Shown here piece after piece: positions 53,971-63,119 of a stretch of DNA of 64,000 nucleotides. The DNA is from Clostridiaceae bacterium OM02-2AC (GTDB taxonomy: Bacteria > Bacillota_I > Bacilli_A > Erysipelotrichales > Erysipelotrichaceae). The position numbers were made by a program, and so were the translations under genes. The DNA is taken from positions 1 through 64,000 of the forward strand of contig QULU01000016.1 in assembly GCA_003481775.1 (NCBI GenBank). Direction: 5' to 3'. The notes below the pieces were generated by a model, which saw nothing but the letters and a program-made list of their open reading frames with translations, ran no database searches and was not told where the DNA came from. Position 1 is the stretch's first letter. Each line of letters begins with the position of its first letter.

Positions 53971-53999
53971 TTGTCATCCTGCAGGACACTTACTATAAT
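53971..53999 (+). promoter_or_regulatory. promoter of the DUF2804 gene
   Basis: TTGTCA (53971-53976), 17 bp, TATAAT (53994-53999), about 27 bp before the start codon. It is divergent from the exporter promoter, with 26 bp between the two -35 boxes. Confidence 0.8.
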
Positions 54000-54026
54000 G
54001 AAGATAGAAGAACAGGAGGCGATTGT

Positions 54027-55049
54027 ATGCGCAATCATGAGGTTACACAGCGTCATCCTCTGCTGGATGAGCATGGCAGGCTGAAAGAGGCAGGCTGGTC
54101 CCGTTCCTTGCTGCAGGAATATCGCAGAGAGGATATCAAAGCAAAGCGCTGGAGAATCAAGGAATGGGATTATTATCTGATACTCAACGATCATTACGGT
54201 GTCGCCTTCACGATTTCCGATGACGGCTACATTGGACTGCAATCCGTTTCCCTTCTTGATTTTAAAAGAGGCTGGGAGCATACCGAAACCATTCTGAACG
54301 CATTCCCAATGGGAAAGCTGAAGCTGCCGACCAGCTCAGAAAGCGGCTCCTGTAAATACAGGGATAAGCGACTCGATATGGAATTTCAGGTCATGAAGGG
54401 CAAACGCATCCTTCGCTGTGATTTTCAGAGCTTCTATGAAGGAAAACCATTTCATTGTGAAATCACGCTGCATCAGCCGGATATGGACAGTATGGTAATT
54501 GCGACACCGTGGAAAGAAAAAAAGACCGCGTTTTACTACAATCAGAAAATCAACTGCATGCGTGCTGAGGGAAGTGTCAGCTTTGACGGTAACACGATAC
54601 GCTTTGATCCACAGAATGCCTTCGGAACACTGGATTGGGGGCGTGGGGTATGGACCTATGACAACACCTGGTACTGGGGGAATGGAAACGGCCTTGTAGA
54701 GGGAAAACCGTTTGGCTTCAATGTCGGCTACGGCTTTGGCGATACGACAGCGGCCAGCGAAAATTTACTGCTGTATGATGGTGTTGCCCACAAGCTGGAG
54801 GATGTCACCTTTCACATACCGCCGGACAGCTATCTCAAGCCTTGGCGTATTACATCCAGCGACGCACGTTTTGAAATGTCCTTTCAACCGATTCTTGATC
54901 GTTGTGCGAAAACAAGTGCGCTCATCATTGTAACGGATCAGCATCAGGTTTTCGGCTACCTCAGCGGAACAGCGGTATTGGATGATGGAAGAGTATTAAA
55001 GGTTAAGGATATGCTTTGCTTTTTTGAGAAGGTTCACAACCGCTATTAA
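54027..55049 (+). CDS. DUF2804 family protein
   Basis: A 340-residue protein matching DUF2804, a predicted all-beta fold with two lipocalin-like halves. Characteristic motifs are FDPQNAFGTLDWGRGVW and WYWGNGNGLVEGKPFGFNVGYGFGD. Function of the family is not established; a lipid-related role has been suggested by fold. No signal peptide. The ATG at 54027 has CAGGAGG; the frame opens upstream at 53841 across the promoter, so the longer form is excluded. Confidence 0.88.
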   Translation: MRNHEVTQRHPLLDEHGRLKEAGWSRSLLQEYRREDIKAKRWRIKEWDYYLILNDHYGVAFTISDDGYIGLQSVSLLDFKRGWEHTETILNAFPMGKLKLPTSSESGSCKYRDKRLDMEFQVMKGKRILRCDFQSFYEGKPFHCEITLHQPDMDSMVIATPWKEKKTAFYYNQKINCMRAEGSVSFDGNTIRFDPQNAFGTLDWGRGVWTYDNTWYWGNGNGLVEGKPFGFNVGYGFGDTTAASENLLLYDGVAHKLEDVTFHIPPDSYLKPWRITSSDARFEMSFQPILDRCAKTSALIIVTDQHQVFGYLSGTAVLDDGRVLKVKDMLCFFEKVHNRY

Positions 55050-55361
55050 ATTGAAAAGCCCAAAGGATGTAAGCACTGTATATATCCATAGAAAGGTAAT
55101 GGAAGGGGGACAGCCATACCTATCAAGCTCAGAATGAAATCACATGCGCTTCTATGACGATATCAATACGAGTGCATGGATGGAAGCTGCCGCACTGCAC
55201 CATGCATGATATATACCATCCCATATGTGCGGGAAAAGCTGTGTAAGACTTATAAATCATGATGTTCAATGCTTATGTTATATGCATACAGCAGTAAATT
55301 TCAAGAAACCATTCGTTCTGAAAGCTGGATAGGTCATGTATATATTACGGGAGATAAGAAA
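55050..55361. other. intergenic, no gene seen
   Basis: Between the DUF2804 gene and the small lipoprotein gene no ribosome binding site, clear promoter or hairpin was found. Confidence 0.45.
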
Positions 55362-55886
55362 ATGAAAGCAAAAATAAGGTTGCTATTTATAATCGCCTGC
55401 ACAATCATGTTGTCTGCATGTAATTTCAATAAGGATACGGTTGATCCAAAGGATTATATGGACAATACTTATAAAAATCATGAGCAATTAAATGTTATAG
55501 AAGATAAGCAAAGCTTACTATATTTATTAAAACAAAGGGACACCTATCATGTGTTGATATTCAAGAAGGAGGGATCCTCCTATTCCTATGAAGGTGGCGT
55601 AGAATCTACTGTACCTTTCGGCTATATGAAGGTTGGAACGCCCGATAATATCCATATCGTCGTCTTTATAGATAACAGTATCGTGAAAGCAGAGCGCTAT
55701 GAATTTGATTTGCGTGCTTCCAAGAATGATAAAGATAAGCTCACTATATCGCTGGATGGATTATCAGAGCTGGATACCTATCTTATCAAAAGTTATGACT
55801 TCCTTCCGCCTTATTCAAGTATTTCGCAATTACGTTTTTATGATAAGCATGGAAAACGCATAGATGAAACAGTGTTTATGGATTGA
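55362..55886 (+). CDS. small putative lipoprotein
   Basis: A 174-residue secreted protein with a classical lipoprotein signal: MKAKIRLLFIIACTIMLSAC with lipobox LSAC and lipidated Cys20. The mature part is hydrophilic and beta-rich with no family I recognise. The ATG at 55362 has GGGAG 8 nt upstream; the longer frame from 55269 would disrupt the signal peptide. It stands alone on the plus strand. Confidence 0.8.
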   Translation: MKAKIRLLFIIACTIMLSACNFNKDTVDPKDYMDNTYKNHEQLNVIEDKQSLLYLLKQRDTYHVLIFKKEGSSYSYEGGVESTVPFGYMKVGTPDNIHIVVFIDNSIVKAERYEFDLRASKNDKDKLTISLDGLSELDTYLIKSYDFLPPYSSISQLRFYDKHGKRIDETVFMD

Positions 55887-55893
55887 AAAATGC

Positions 55894-55916
55894 CCCGGTG
55901 CGATAGCCGGGAATTT
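55894..55916 (+). terminator. weak hairpin after the lipoprotein gene
   Basis: CCCGG/CCGGG (55894-55898 and 55907-55911) is followed by AATTTT. The stem is short, so termination may instead occur at 55989-56018. Confidence 0.4.
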
Positions 55917-55988
55917 TCCTATATAGAAAAGGATTTCTACTGTGTCATAAGGCATCCATCGAATGAAAGACGCCGATTCATGGGTGAG

Positions 55989-56018
55989 AAAAAGACGCCA
56001 CAGTACGTGACGTCTTTT
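55989..56018. terminator. bidirectional terminator
   Basis: The stem AAAAGACG...CAC/GTG...CGTCTTTT with a 5-nt loop serves the convergent lipoprotein and RraB-like genes. Confidence 0.75.
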
Positions 56019-56031
56019 ATATTTGTATGAC

Positions 56032-56733
56032 TTAATAAATAACCTTACTGCTCCATCCCTGATATTCACCATGATGCAGCTTCGCTTCTCCGGCAATATA
56101 CAGAATATTTCCCATCAGCTTGACATCATCAATCGGTGTGATATGCAATACGATCAGCTCCAGGTCTTCATCCCCTCTTGTGATGACGAAGCCCTTATTG
56201 ATAACCTCATTTTTAAAGCTGTCCATATCCTCGGCCGTTTTGAATACCACGCTGTGCTGAACCGGACGCTCGTTTTCATGCACGTCACCTTCCTGCAGCA
56301 TGTCATCCATCAATTTCTTTGCCTGCTCCTTCAGAGCTGCCGTTTCACTCTTCAGGAGAGACGGAAAATCCGTATCAAATTCCTCTGCAGCATCCACTAC
56401 AATATCCTTTGCTTCTGCTGCTTTATCCTTGACAGCATCCGCAAAATCCTCCGCTGCTTCTTTTCCTTCTTCTACAGCATCCATTGCCAAATCCTTTACA
56501 TCCTCTGCAGCAGCTGCCGCCTCTTCTTTCACAGACTCCATACAGGAAGCAGGATCACTAATCGGACCTTCTTCTATTTCATCGTCCAAATCCATTTCAT
56601 TCAGATCTTCCTCATCCGCAAGAAGTCCCTGATCCAGATCAACGATCTGTTTTTCCTCATCCTTTTTCAGCTTGTAGGCAACCAGTGCCGCAGCTCCGGC
56701 AATTACCGCCAGTGCAGGTATTATCTTTTTCAT
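56032..56733 (-). CDS. membrane-anchored acidic Ala-rich protein with RraB-like C-terminus
   Basis: A 233-residue protein. One N-terminal hydrophobic segment (PALAVIAGAAALVAY) is followed by basic KLKKDEEK and a long Ala/Glu/Asp/Lys-rich amphipathic helix (about 60-130), like YtxH or LEA-type stress proteins. The C-terminal 75 residues (DMDSFKNEVINKGFVITR to GEYQGWSSKVIY) resemble the RraB fold, known as an RNase E inhibitor in E. coli. The pairing is unusual and function is unknown. The ribosome binding site is weak (GTGGTG). Confidence 0.7.
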   Translation of the reverse strand: MKKIIPALAVIAGAAALVAYKLKKDEEKQIVDLDQGLLADEEDLNEMDLDDEIEEGPISDPASCMESVKEEAAAAAEDVKDLAMDAVEEGKEAAEDFADAVKDKAAEAKDIVVDAAEEFDTDFPSLLKSETAALKEQAKKLMDDMLQEGDVHENERPVQHSVVFKTAEDMDSFKNEVINKGFVITRGDEDLELIVLHITPIDDVKLMGNILYIAGEAKLHHGEYQGWSSKVIY

Positions 56734-56858
56734 AGTATCACCACTTTCTTGTTTCTATTGTATCACAAAACATGCAAAATGATACATGAAATAGCTTAAT
56801 TTCAGGAATAGTTTCCTTCCTGATTCCACAGGCTATGCCGTTTCCTTCTGCTACATAC

Positions 56859-57440
56859 TCACACTTTTTTCCTGCTGATTCCCACACCGTCTCCAAAATC
56901 ATAAAATTGTGTATCATAATCCTCACGCTGCTTCAGATACTCGACAAAATTTCCGATTTTACGTACCAGACTTCGCAGATTGCGGCTTTTAATCGTTTCC
57001 GGATGCTCCACTAGACCATGAAAATTCAGATTATCCGTTATTACATATCCGTCCTTTTTCAGCAACGGCTCATAGCGCTCAAAAAACTTAGTATACTGTG
57101 CCTTTGCCGCATCGATGAACAGCATATCGTAGCTGCCCGCAACGACAGTCTCCAGTGCATCGCCAAACAGCAGTGTAATCTGATCCTGCAGGCCGCTTCG
57201 CTGTACATATTCCACTGCCTGATCATAGCGCTCTTTGTCCCGCTCGATTGTCGTAATATGCATATCCGTATCCAGCATTGCCATACGGATTGCCGAATAA
57301 CCGATGGCACTTCCGATTTCCAGAACATGCTTCAGATTATGCTCCCGCAGAAAGGAACACATGAAATCTATCCCCTCCTTCTGCATAATCGGCACATCAT
57401 GCTCCTGTGCATAAATCTCCATTTCTTCAATCAGTGTCAT
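56859..57440 (-). CDS. trmR: O-methyltransferase, TrmR-like
   Basis: A 193-residue SAM-dependent methyltransferase of the catechol/caffeoyl-CoA O-methyltransferase family. The SAM loop is VLEIGSAIGYSAIRMA, followed by the acidic IERD and metal-site residues in FIDAAKAQYTKFF and ITDNLNFHG. Closest in length and motifs to YrrM/TrmR, which methylates 5-hydroxyuridine at tRNA position 34. It overlaps the capA-like gene by 4 bp and ends that operon. Confidence 0.85.
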   Translation of the reverse strand: MTLIEEMEIYAQEHDVPIMQKEGIDFMCSFLREHNLKHVLEIGSAIGYSAIRMAMLDTDMHITTIERDKERYDQAVEYVQRSGLQDQITLLFGDALETVVAGSYDMLFIDAAKAQYTKFFERYEPLLKKDGYVITDNLNFHGLVEHPETIKSRNLRSLVRKIGNFVEYLKQREDYDTQFYDFGDGVGISRKKV

Positions 57441-58615
57441 TTCGCATCCCCTTTTCCTATAACAGGTATTTCCGTAATCACCTTTTTCGTACGTGCGTAC
57501 AGATCCTCAAGGCGAACCCGTTGTCCGTCCACCCCATTTAATCCATGCTTCTCAGCCAGCTCCTCGCTGTAATCACGCAGCTTATAAACGGTGAAATTCT
57601 TTCTCGTATTCATGATATCCGCAGCATCCCCTGTATAATGCGTTATCAGCGGCTCCCATTTCACATTTTGAATAGAAATCTCCTTGCTTTTTGCATCCCT
57701 GACAAAATCGAAACGGATCATACCGCCCAGTACATTGTTCACATCCAGCATACCATTTAAAAAATTTCCGAGTGAATAGATCACCAGCGTCTTATTCCCC
57801 TCTTTTCCTTCCATCCATGTGACCGGCTGTATTACATGCGGATGCTCACCGACAACGACATCTACCCCCAAGTCTGCAAACAGCTTCGCATATTTCTTTT
57901 GAAACTCCGTAGGGGCTGAAACATTCTCATCTCCCCAATGCGCAGATACGATCACGACATCACTGAGCTTCTTTGCCTTTTTCACATCCTCACGGATCTG
58001 GTCCTCATCGAAATAGGCAACGCTATAGGGGTTGGGCGGCTCGATTCCGTTTGTTCCATAGGTATAGGCAAGGAAGGAAAATGTGATTCCCTTACGTTTG
58101 ATTGTCCGTATTGTATCCCGATCCTTCTGGGAGGTATAGGTTCCCGCCGTAATAATTCCCTTTTGCTTTCCCCAGATTTCATGGGAATAATCAATTCCCT
58201 CCTGATATTTATCCAGACAGTGGTTGTTTGCCGTGTTCACGATATCAAATCCGGTATCTGCAACATTCTTTGCGATATCAGCAGGCGTATTGAATGTTGG
58301 ATAGCCACTGATGCCAAGCGCATCTCCTCCGACAATGGACTCCTGATCGATATAGGCAAGATCGGCTTCCTGAATATCCTTCTTTACATGCGTATACATT
58401 TCCGTAAAATCATATGTTCCATCATTCATCTCACCGGCAGCAGCATCTGCCTGCTTGTAGATCATTTCATGAATCAGATTATCTCCGACTCCGACAAAGG
58501 ATACCGTTGTATGTTCATTTTCCGGATCCTTTTCCGGTGTTTCTTTTTTCTTATTCTCTGATGTACTGCATGCACACAGCAGCAGGCTCAGCATTACAAC
58601 CATAAGTTTTTTCAT
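57437..58615 (-). CDS. CapA family lipoprotein
   Basis: A 392-residue protein with lipoprotein signal (MKKLMVVMLSLLLCAC, lipobox LCAC) and a calcineurin-like CapA domain: VGVGDNLIH, IVNTANNHCLD, VSAHWGDE, and GEHPHVIQPV followed by YSLGNFL. CapA proteins act in poly-gamma-glutamate capsule synthesis in Bacillus, but most homologues lack capB/capC, as here, and the role is unknown. It overlaps both neighbours by 4 bp. Confidence 0.92.
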   Translation of the reverse strand: MKKLMVVMLSLLLCACSTSENKKKETPEKDPENEHTTVSFVGVGDNLIHEMIYKQADAAAGEMNDGTYDFTEMYTHVKKDIQEADLAYIDQESIVGGDALGISGYPTFNTPADIAKNVADTGFDIVNTANNHCLDKYQEGIDYSHEIWGKQKGIITAGTYTSQKDRDTIRTIKRKGITFSFLAYTYGTNGIEPPNPYSVAYFDEDQIREDVKKAKKLSDVVIVSAHWGDENVSAPTEFQKKYAKLFADLGVDVVVGEHPHVIQPVTWMEGKEGNKTLVIYSLGNFLNGMLDVNNVLGGMIRFDFVRDAKSKEISIQNVKWEPLITHYTGDAADIMNTRKNFTVYKLRDYSEELAEKHGLNGVDGQRVRLEDLYARTKKVITEIPVIGKGDAK

Positions 58616-59598
58616 TTCTGCACATCCTTTCTGGCGATATATTCATCCAGTGTAAGCCCCTGCTTCACGATTTCCTTTGCGACATCCTTTCCAACATAGC
58701 GCAGATGCCAGGATTCATACTGATATCCGGTCACATCCACTTTATCCTCCGGATATCGCAGGATAAAGCCATACTCTGCCATATGCTGAAGCAGCCAGTC
58801 ATAATGCTCTGATTTTTCAATTTCATTGAAATTTTCATCATTGATCGTCACATCTACGGCAAGGGCACTGTTATGCTCACTCTGTCCCGGACGGGCATAG
58901 TATTTGTCCGCATACTCCGTTCCCTGACTCTGTGCATAATAATCGTACAGATTTTTCTGATAGGCAAAGCTGCGATAGCTCGCAATTGCCTTAATGTGAA
59001 TTTGCTCTGCTTCCCCTGCCTTCACCAGCTCGGAAAATGCGTCCGCAACCTCCTTACGCAAATACTGAGGCTCACTCTGACAGGAGAAATCCTTTCCTAT
59101 CACACAGGCATTTGGTGTTTTCACTAGATTTTTCGGCTCATAATCATCAGGCAGCCGGTGATATTTGTTAATCAGCAGGAGGATATCATCAGTATCCCGG
59201 ATAATATCAACATTGGTGAAATACGGCTGATCCAGACCGATATTGACATAGGTCACAATATCCTGTACATCCTTTTTCCCGTCATCATATGCAATATAGC
59301 GCTTGGTCAGCTCCTTGTGATAGTATGGAAGCTTTAAAAATGCAGTGATCCGCTTTGCATCATAATCCTTTTTCACAAAGGCAGTCGCCTGGTCGAGATT
59401 CTTATCCGTTGTGATGGCGCAGTAGACACTTCCCTTGTCCTTGACAAGCTCGTCACCTGCCTGCTTCACAGCCGCAAGATTGTCACAGCTCTTTGTATCT
59501 TCTACCCCATACTGTTTTAGGGCGTCCTCTTCTTCATTGGAATTACAGCCGGCAAGCAGAAGCCCTGCCGTCAAAAGTATCATTAGTTGTTTTTTCAT
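58612..59598 (-). CDS. M15 family D-alanyl-D-alanine carboxypeptidase, lipoprotein
   Basis: A 328-residue cell-envelope peptidase with lipobox LAGC (Cys18). The M15B/VanY zinc site is complete: SEHNSALAVDV supplies His and Asp, and YESWHLRYVG supplies the catalytic Glu and the third His ligand; YRSFAYQ is the substrate-binding segment. It trims the terminal D-Ala of peptidoglycan stems. A long N-terminal region of about 165 residues is not recognised. First gene of the operon with CapA and TrmR. Confidence 0.92.
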   Translation of the reverse strand: MKKQLMILLTAGLLLAGCNSNEEEDALKQYGVEDTKSCDNLAAVKQAGDELVKDKGSVYCAITTDKNLDQATAFVKKDYDAKRITAFLKLPYYHKELTKRYIAYDDGKKDVQDIVTYVNIGLDQPYFTNVDIIRDTDDILLLINKYHRLPDDYEPKNLVKTPNACVIGKDFSCQSEPQYLRKEVADAFSELVKAGEAEQIHIKAIASYRSFAYQKNLYDYYAQSQGTEYADKYYARPGQSEHNSALAVDVTINDENFNEIEKSEHYDWLLQHMAEYGFILRYPEDKVDVTGYQYESWHLRYVGKDVAKEIVKQGLTLDEYIARKDVQK

Positions 59599-59621
59599 AT
59601 GTACATCCCTCGCTCCTCAAT

Positions 59622-59630
59622 ATTATAACA
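59622..59630 (-). promoter_or_regulatory. extended -10 promoter of the M15-capA-trmR operon
   Basis: On the minus strand TGT-TATAAT (59622-59630) matches the extended -10 consensus, 23 bp before the start codon; no clear -35 box. Confidence 0.5.
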
Positions 59631-59760
59631 GTTTCTGTTTATTCGTACAGTGACATTCGCAAAAAGCAGGTGAATCTTCCCTGTTTCTTAAGATTATATA
59701 TGGATAGCATGCTGTTCCTCCCAGAAGTACGGATGCTTTATGAAGCCATTGGATATACGC

Positions 59761-59793
59761 AAAAAAAGCGAACTCTATGCTGGCAATAGAGCC
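59761..59793 (-). terminator. terminator of the second M15 gene
   Basis: On the minus strand GGGCTCTAT pairs with ATAGAGTTC (two G-U) and is followed by GCTTTTTTT, 17 bp after the stop codon. Confidence 0.75.
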
Positions 59794-59809
59794 CACCTGT
59801 TTTCTATGC

Positions 59810-60976
59810 TTATATATCTCCCAGATATTCCTCCAGCGTGATTCCCTGCGCCATGATCTGAGATGCAATTTCTTTACCAACGTAGCGGACATGCCATGGC
59901 TCATACTGGTAGCCTGTCATGCTTTCCTTACCTGCCGGATAGCGAATAATAAAGCCGTAGTCTGCACAATGGGCATGCAGCCATCTTCCATCCGGCGTAT
60001 TGCCATACCCGTTATCCAAGGCGCCAATGTCAAAGGCAAGTCCGCTTTGATGCTCGGAATGTCCCGGTCTTGCTGAATAGGTATCAGCAAGCGCCTGTCC
60101 ATCCTGTGCGACATAGCTGTTATACAAGGAAGCCTGATATGCATAGGAACGATAGCCACTAATCAGCGGCATGGAATAACCTGCTGCCTCAGCTCCCGCC
60201 TGAAGCTGCTGCAGAGCTGCGTAAGCGTTGGAATCCATTCCTCCGTAATTCTGTGGCAGTGCATGCTTTTTATTCACTAGAAGCACTCCATTGACGTAAT
60301 ACGGCTCAACCGATGCGGCTGTGGCCCCCCCTGACTGTGATGGTGATGACGGTTCATCAGAAGGAGTATTTACCTTCTTCGGCTTCTGCTCCACTTTTTC
60401 TTTTACCGTTACCGTAAACTTTTGGTCTGCACGGTTTCCATTTCGATCCTGCGCATGTATGGTGATGGTGTAGCTCCCTGCCTTCAACGTATTCAGCCTG
60501 CCATCTATCCAATAGCTTCCGGCTGCTGTTTTCTTTGCTTTCTTCAAGGGTCCGTCGATCGGATCACGAACGCTTTTTATATTATCTGCGACATCGTACG
60601 TTTGCCCATATTCCAGAGTAACATGGTTCTCCTTCAGTTTGATTTCCGGTTTCTTTGTATCCTGTACGTCAATCGTATACGGTATGTTTTTCGTCTGCCC
60701 TTCATAGCTCAATACATAGGTGATTGTCTGGATACCTGTTTTCTTTGTATGAACGCTCGGATAGGTTTTCACTTCACCAACTGAATGCTTTACGAAGGAG
60801 CTGCTGTCTATCTTTTCCCCATATTCCAGAATCTGACGATCCTTATGGAACGTTATCTCCATCTTTGCATAATCCTGTTCCTTTTTTTGGTTTTGTGACC
60901 AGATATATCCAACAGTGCCGGAAGCTGCGAGTATCATTGCAATACCGGCAATGAGAACCGTTTTCTTAATTCGCAT
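59810..60976 (-). CDS. M15 carboxypeptidase with Ig-like domains
   Basis: A 388-residue membrane-anchored or secreted peptidase. After an N-terminal hydrophobic segment (VLIAGIAMILAASGTVGYIW) come two bacterial Ig-like beta domains (about 40-195), a Pro/Ser/Gly linker (about 200-225) and a VanY-type M15 domain with SEHQSGLAFDI and YEPWHVRYVG zinc motifs and YRSYAYQ. It resembles the carboxypeptidase encoded 0.2 kb downstream only in the catalytic domain. AAAGGGAG precedes the ATG. It is a single gene between terminators. Confidence 0.92.
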   Translation of the reverse strand: MRIKKTVLIAGIAMILAASGTVGYIWSQNQKKEQDYAKMEITFHKDRQILEYGEKIDSSSFVKHSVGEVKTYPSVHTKKTGIQTITYVLSYEGQTKNIPYTIDVQDTKKPEIKLKENHVTLEYGQTYDVADNIKSVRDPIDGPLKKAKKTAAGSYWIDGRLNTLKAGSYTITIHAQDRNGNRADQKFTVTVKEKVEQKPKKVNTPSDEPSSPSQSGGATAASVEPYYVNGVLLVNKKHALPQNYGGMDSNAYAALQQLQAGAEAAGYSMPLISGYRSYAYQASLYNSYVAQDGQALADTYSARPGHSEHQSGLAFDIGALDNGYGNTPDGRWLHAHCADYGFIIRYPAGKESMTGYQYEPWHVRYVGKEIASQIMAQGITLEEYLGDI

Positions 60977-61271
60977 AAGCTAACCACTCCCTTTACTACA
61001 CTATAATACTACAATGCAGGTAAAAAGAATACATGTAGCCCTTCTATTCAATGTAAAAGAAATTGCTAGAGTATACCATAAAGCTAGGTTTGTTTCCACG
61101 TTCCTCTTTCCCTCCACCTTAGTTTAAGATTATTTGTTTTCTCTGCGTGCATGATTCCTTCTCAAATCTGAAACCGAAGGAACCCCATTGCCGCTTGCAC
61201 AGCTACGCTTGCAATCAATTCCAGTAGGGGAAGCAGCCAATCTTTGTGGATATCTAAATTATCGCAGGCAT
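60977..61271. other. intergenic, no gene seen
   Basis: Upstream region of the M15 gene; TATTATAG-like boxes occur near 61005 but without a good -35. Nothing else was recognised before the rplQ terminator. Confidence 0.45.
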
Positions 61272-61307
61272 AAAAAAAACTGCAGCGTTATTGATTTGCG
61301 TTGCAGT
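61272..61307 (-). terminator. terminator of the ribosomal protein operon
   Basis: The 9-bp stem ACTGCAACG/CGCTGCAGT (one mismatch) is followed on the minus strand by eight T residues, 11 bp after rplQ. Confidence 0.9.
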
Positions 61308-61318
61308 TCTCCTGTTAT

Positions 61319-61684
61319 TTATTTAACTAATTCAATGATAGCCATAGGTGCTGCGTCTCCGCGACGTACTCTTGTCTTAACAACACGAGTATATCCACCC
61401 TTACGGTCTGCATAAGCAGGTCCGATTTCTTCAAACAGCTTCTGCAGAGCAGTCTGTCCTGTCTCTTCATTGACAACAACATCACGTACAAAGCTTGCAG
61501 CCTGACGACGAGCGTGCAGGTCTCCACGTTTTGCCAGTGTGATCAGTTCATCAACAACGGAACGAAGTTCCTTTGCTTTCATTTCAGTAGTTTCAATCTG
61601 ACCGTAAGCGATCACGGATGTAGCCATGTTACGTAATAAAGCTTTACGGTGGTCAGCTTTACGTCCTAATTTACGATTCCACAT
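61319..61684 (-). CDS. rplQ: 50S ribosomal protein L17
   Basis: A 121-residue L17: N-terminal [20 protein letters not shown] and C-terminal [20 protein letters not shown] are diagnostic. GGAGGT precedes the ATG by 9 nt. It follows rpoA by 27 bp and closes the operon. Confidence 0.98.
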   Translation of the reverse strand: MWNRKLGRKADHRKALLRNMATSVIAYGQIETTEMKAKELRSVVDELITLAKRGDLHARRQAASFVRDVVVNEETGQTALQKLFEEIGPAYADRKGGYTRVVKTRVRRGDAAPMAIIELVK

Positions 61685-61711
61685 TGGTCCATTAACCTCC
61701 CTTGCGAATAT

Positions 61712-62671
61712 TTATTCGTATGATTTGAAACTCAGTCCCAAATCATAGATCTTATCTTTAACTTCTTTCAATGATTTCTTACCAAGGTTTCTTACACGCA
61801 TCATTTCATCCTCTGTTCTCTGTGTCAGTTCCTCCACGGTCTGGATTCCTGCACGCTTCAAACAGTTGTAGGAACGTACGGATAAGTCAAGGTCTTCAAT
61901 CATCATGACAAGTCCCTTGTTCTGTACCTCGCCCTGTGCTTCCTTCATCACGGATTCCATATCATTTACTGCTTCATGAACATTTGTCAGCAGCTCCAGA
62001 TGGTCGATTAGAATTTTGCTTGCCAGTGCAACGGACTCTGCCGGACTCAGTGAAGAGTCTGTCCAGATTTCCAGTGCAACCTTGTCATAGTGAGCATCCT
62101 GTCCAACACGAGTCGGCTCTACATTATAGGATACCTTCTCGATTGGTGTATAAATTGAATCTGTGTAAATGATTCCCAGAGGCTGATTTGGTGTCTGGTA
62201 CAGCTGCTTGTTCGTGTCAGCACTTACGTACCCGCGGCCAATACGAGCCTGCAGTTCCATTTCCAGCATTCCGCCCTCTTCCAGTGTACAGATGTGTAAG
62301 TCCTTGCTTATTACCTCCACACCTTCCGGGCAAATAATATCAGCACCGGTTACTGCGCCTGGACCCTGTTTTGAGATACGCAGAGTATAAATTTCATCAT
62401 CCTGAATACTCATCACAAGGGTTTTGATATTTAAAATGATTGCCGTTACGTCCTCTACAATTCCAGGAATTGAAGTGAACTCGTGGTAAACACCATCAAC
62501 TTTAATTGAAAATACGGCAGCTCCCGGTAAAGAGGAGAGCAAAACACGTCTTAGTGCATTTCCAATGGTTGTACCAAAACCTCTTTCCAAAGGTTCAAAC
62601 ACAAACTTCCCGTAATGTTGAGATTCATCATATTCTTTTACTTCAAAATGTGCACGTTCGAATTTTTGCAT
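61712..62671 (-). CDS. rpoA: DNA-directed RNA polymerase subunit alpha
   Basis: A 319-residue alpha subunit. The N-terminal dimerisation domain shows LERGFGTTIGNALRRVLLSS; the C-terminal domain that contacts UP elements and activators shows LDLSVRSYNCLKRAGI and GKKSLKEVKDKI. Standard position between rpsK and rplQ. Confidence 0.98.
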   Translation of the reverse strand: MQKFERAHFEVKEYDESQHYGKFVFEPLERGFGTTIGNALRRVLLSSLPGAAVFSIKVDGVYHEFTSIPGIVEDVTAIILNIKTLVMSIQDDEIYTLRISKQGPGAVTGADIICPEGVEVISKDLHICTLEEGGMLEMELQARIGRGYVSADTNKQLYQTPNQPLGIIYTDSIYTPIEKVSYNVEPTRVGQDAHYDKVALEIWTDSSLSPAESVALASKILIDHLELLTNVHEAVNDMESVMKEAQGEVQNKGLVMMIEDLDLSVRSYNCLKRAGIQTVEELTQRTEDEMMRVRNLGKKSLKEVKDKIYDLGLSFKSYE

Positions 62672-62699
62672 AGTTTACCTCCTCAATTACAGTTAATCA

Positions 62700-63098
62700 T
62701 TAACCACGTGGTCGTTTAGGTGGACGACAACCGTTGTGCGGGATCGGTGTCACATCGTTGATCAATGTGATTTCCAGTCCTGCTACCTGCAGAGCTCTTA
62801 CAGCTGCTTCACGTCCTGGTCCCGGCCCCTTTACGCTAACTGCAATCGTCTTCATACCATTCTCTATTGCTGCTTTTCCTGCAGCTTCTCCAGCCATCTG
62901 TGCTGCGAAAGGAGTGGATTTACGAGATCCCTTGAATCCTAAAGCACCAGCACTAGACCATGCTACAGCATTTCCGTTTTCATCAGTAATAGTAACGATG
63001 GTATTGTTAAATGTTGAGTGGACATGTGCAACTCCACGAGCAATATTCTTGCGTGCCTTACGTTTACCACGTGAGTTCGCTTTTACGTTCTTTGCCAT
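62700..63098 (-). CDS. rpsK: 30S ribosomal protein S11
   Basis: A 132-residue S11 with the signature stretches [20 protein letters not shown] and [12 protein letters not shown]. It lies 28 bp before rpoA and 21 bp after rpsM; AGGAGG precedes the ATG. Confidence 0.98.
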   Translation of the reverse strand: MAKNVKANSRGKRKARKNIARGVAHVHSTFNNTIVTITDENGNAVAWSSAGALGFKGSRKSTPFAAQMAGEAAGKAAIENGMKTIAVSVKGPGPGREAAVRALQVAGLEITLINDVTPIPHNGCRPPKRPRG

Positions 63099-63119
63099 TA
63101 TTTACTTCCTCCTATCGTC

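Noticed and set aside
56023..56799. 258-codon rightward frame opposite the RraB-like gene
   Set aside because: Although longer than the leftward gene, it is Phe/Cys/Ile-rich without ribosome binding site; the leftward frame has a membrane anchor and a regular Ala/Glu helix.
57938..58561. 207-codon rightward frame opposite capA
   Set aside because: Antisense shadow of a clear CapA gene.
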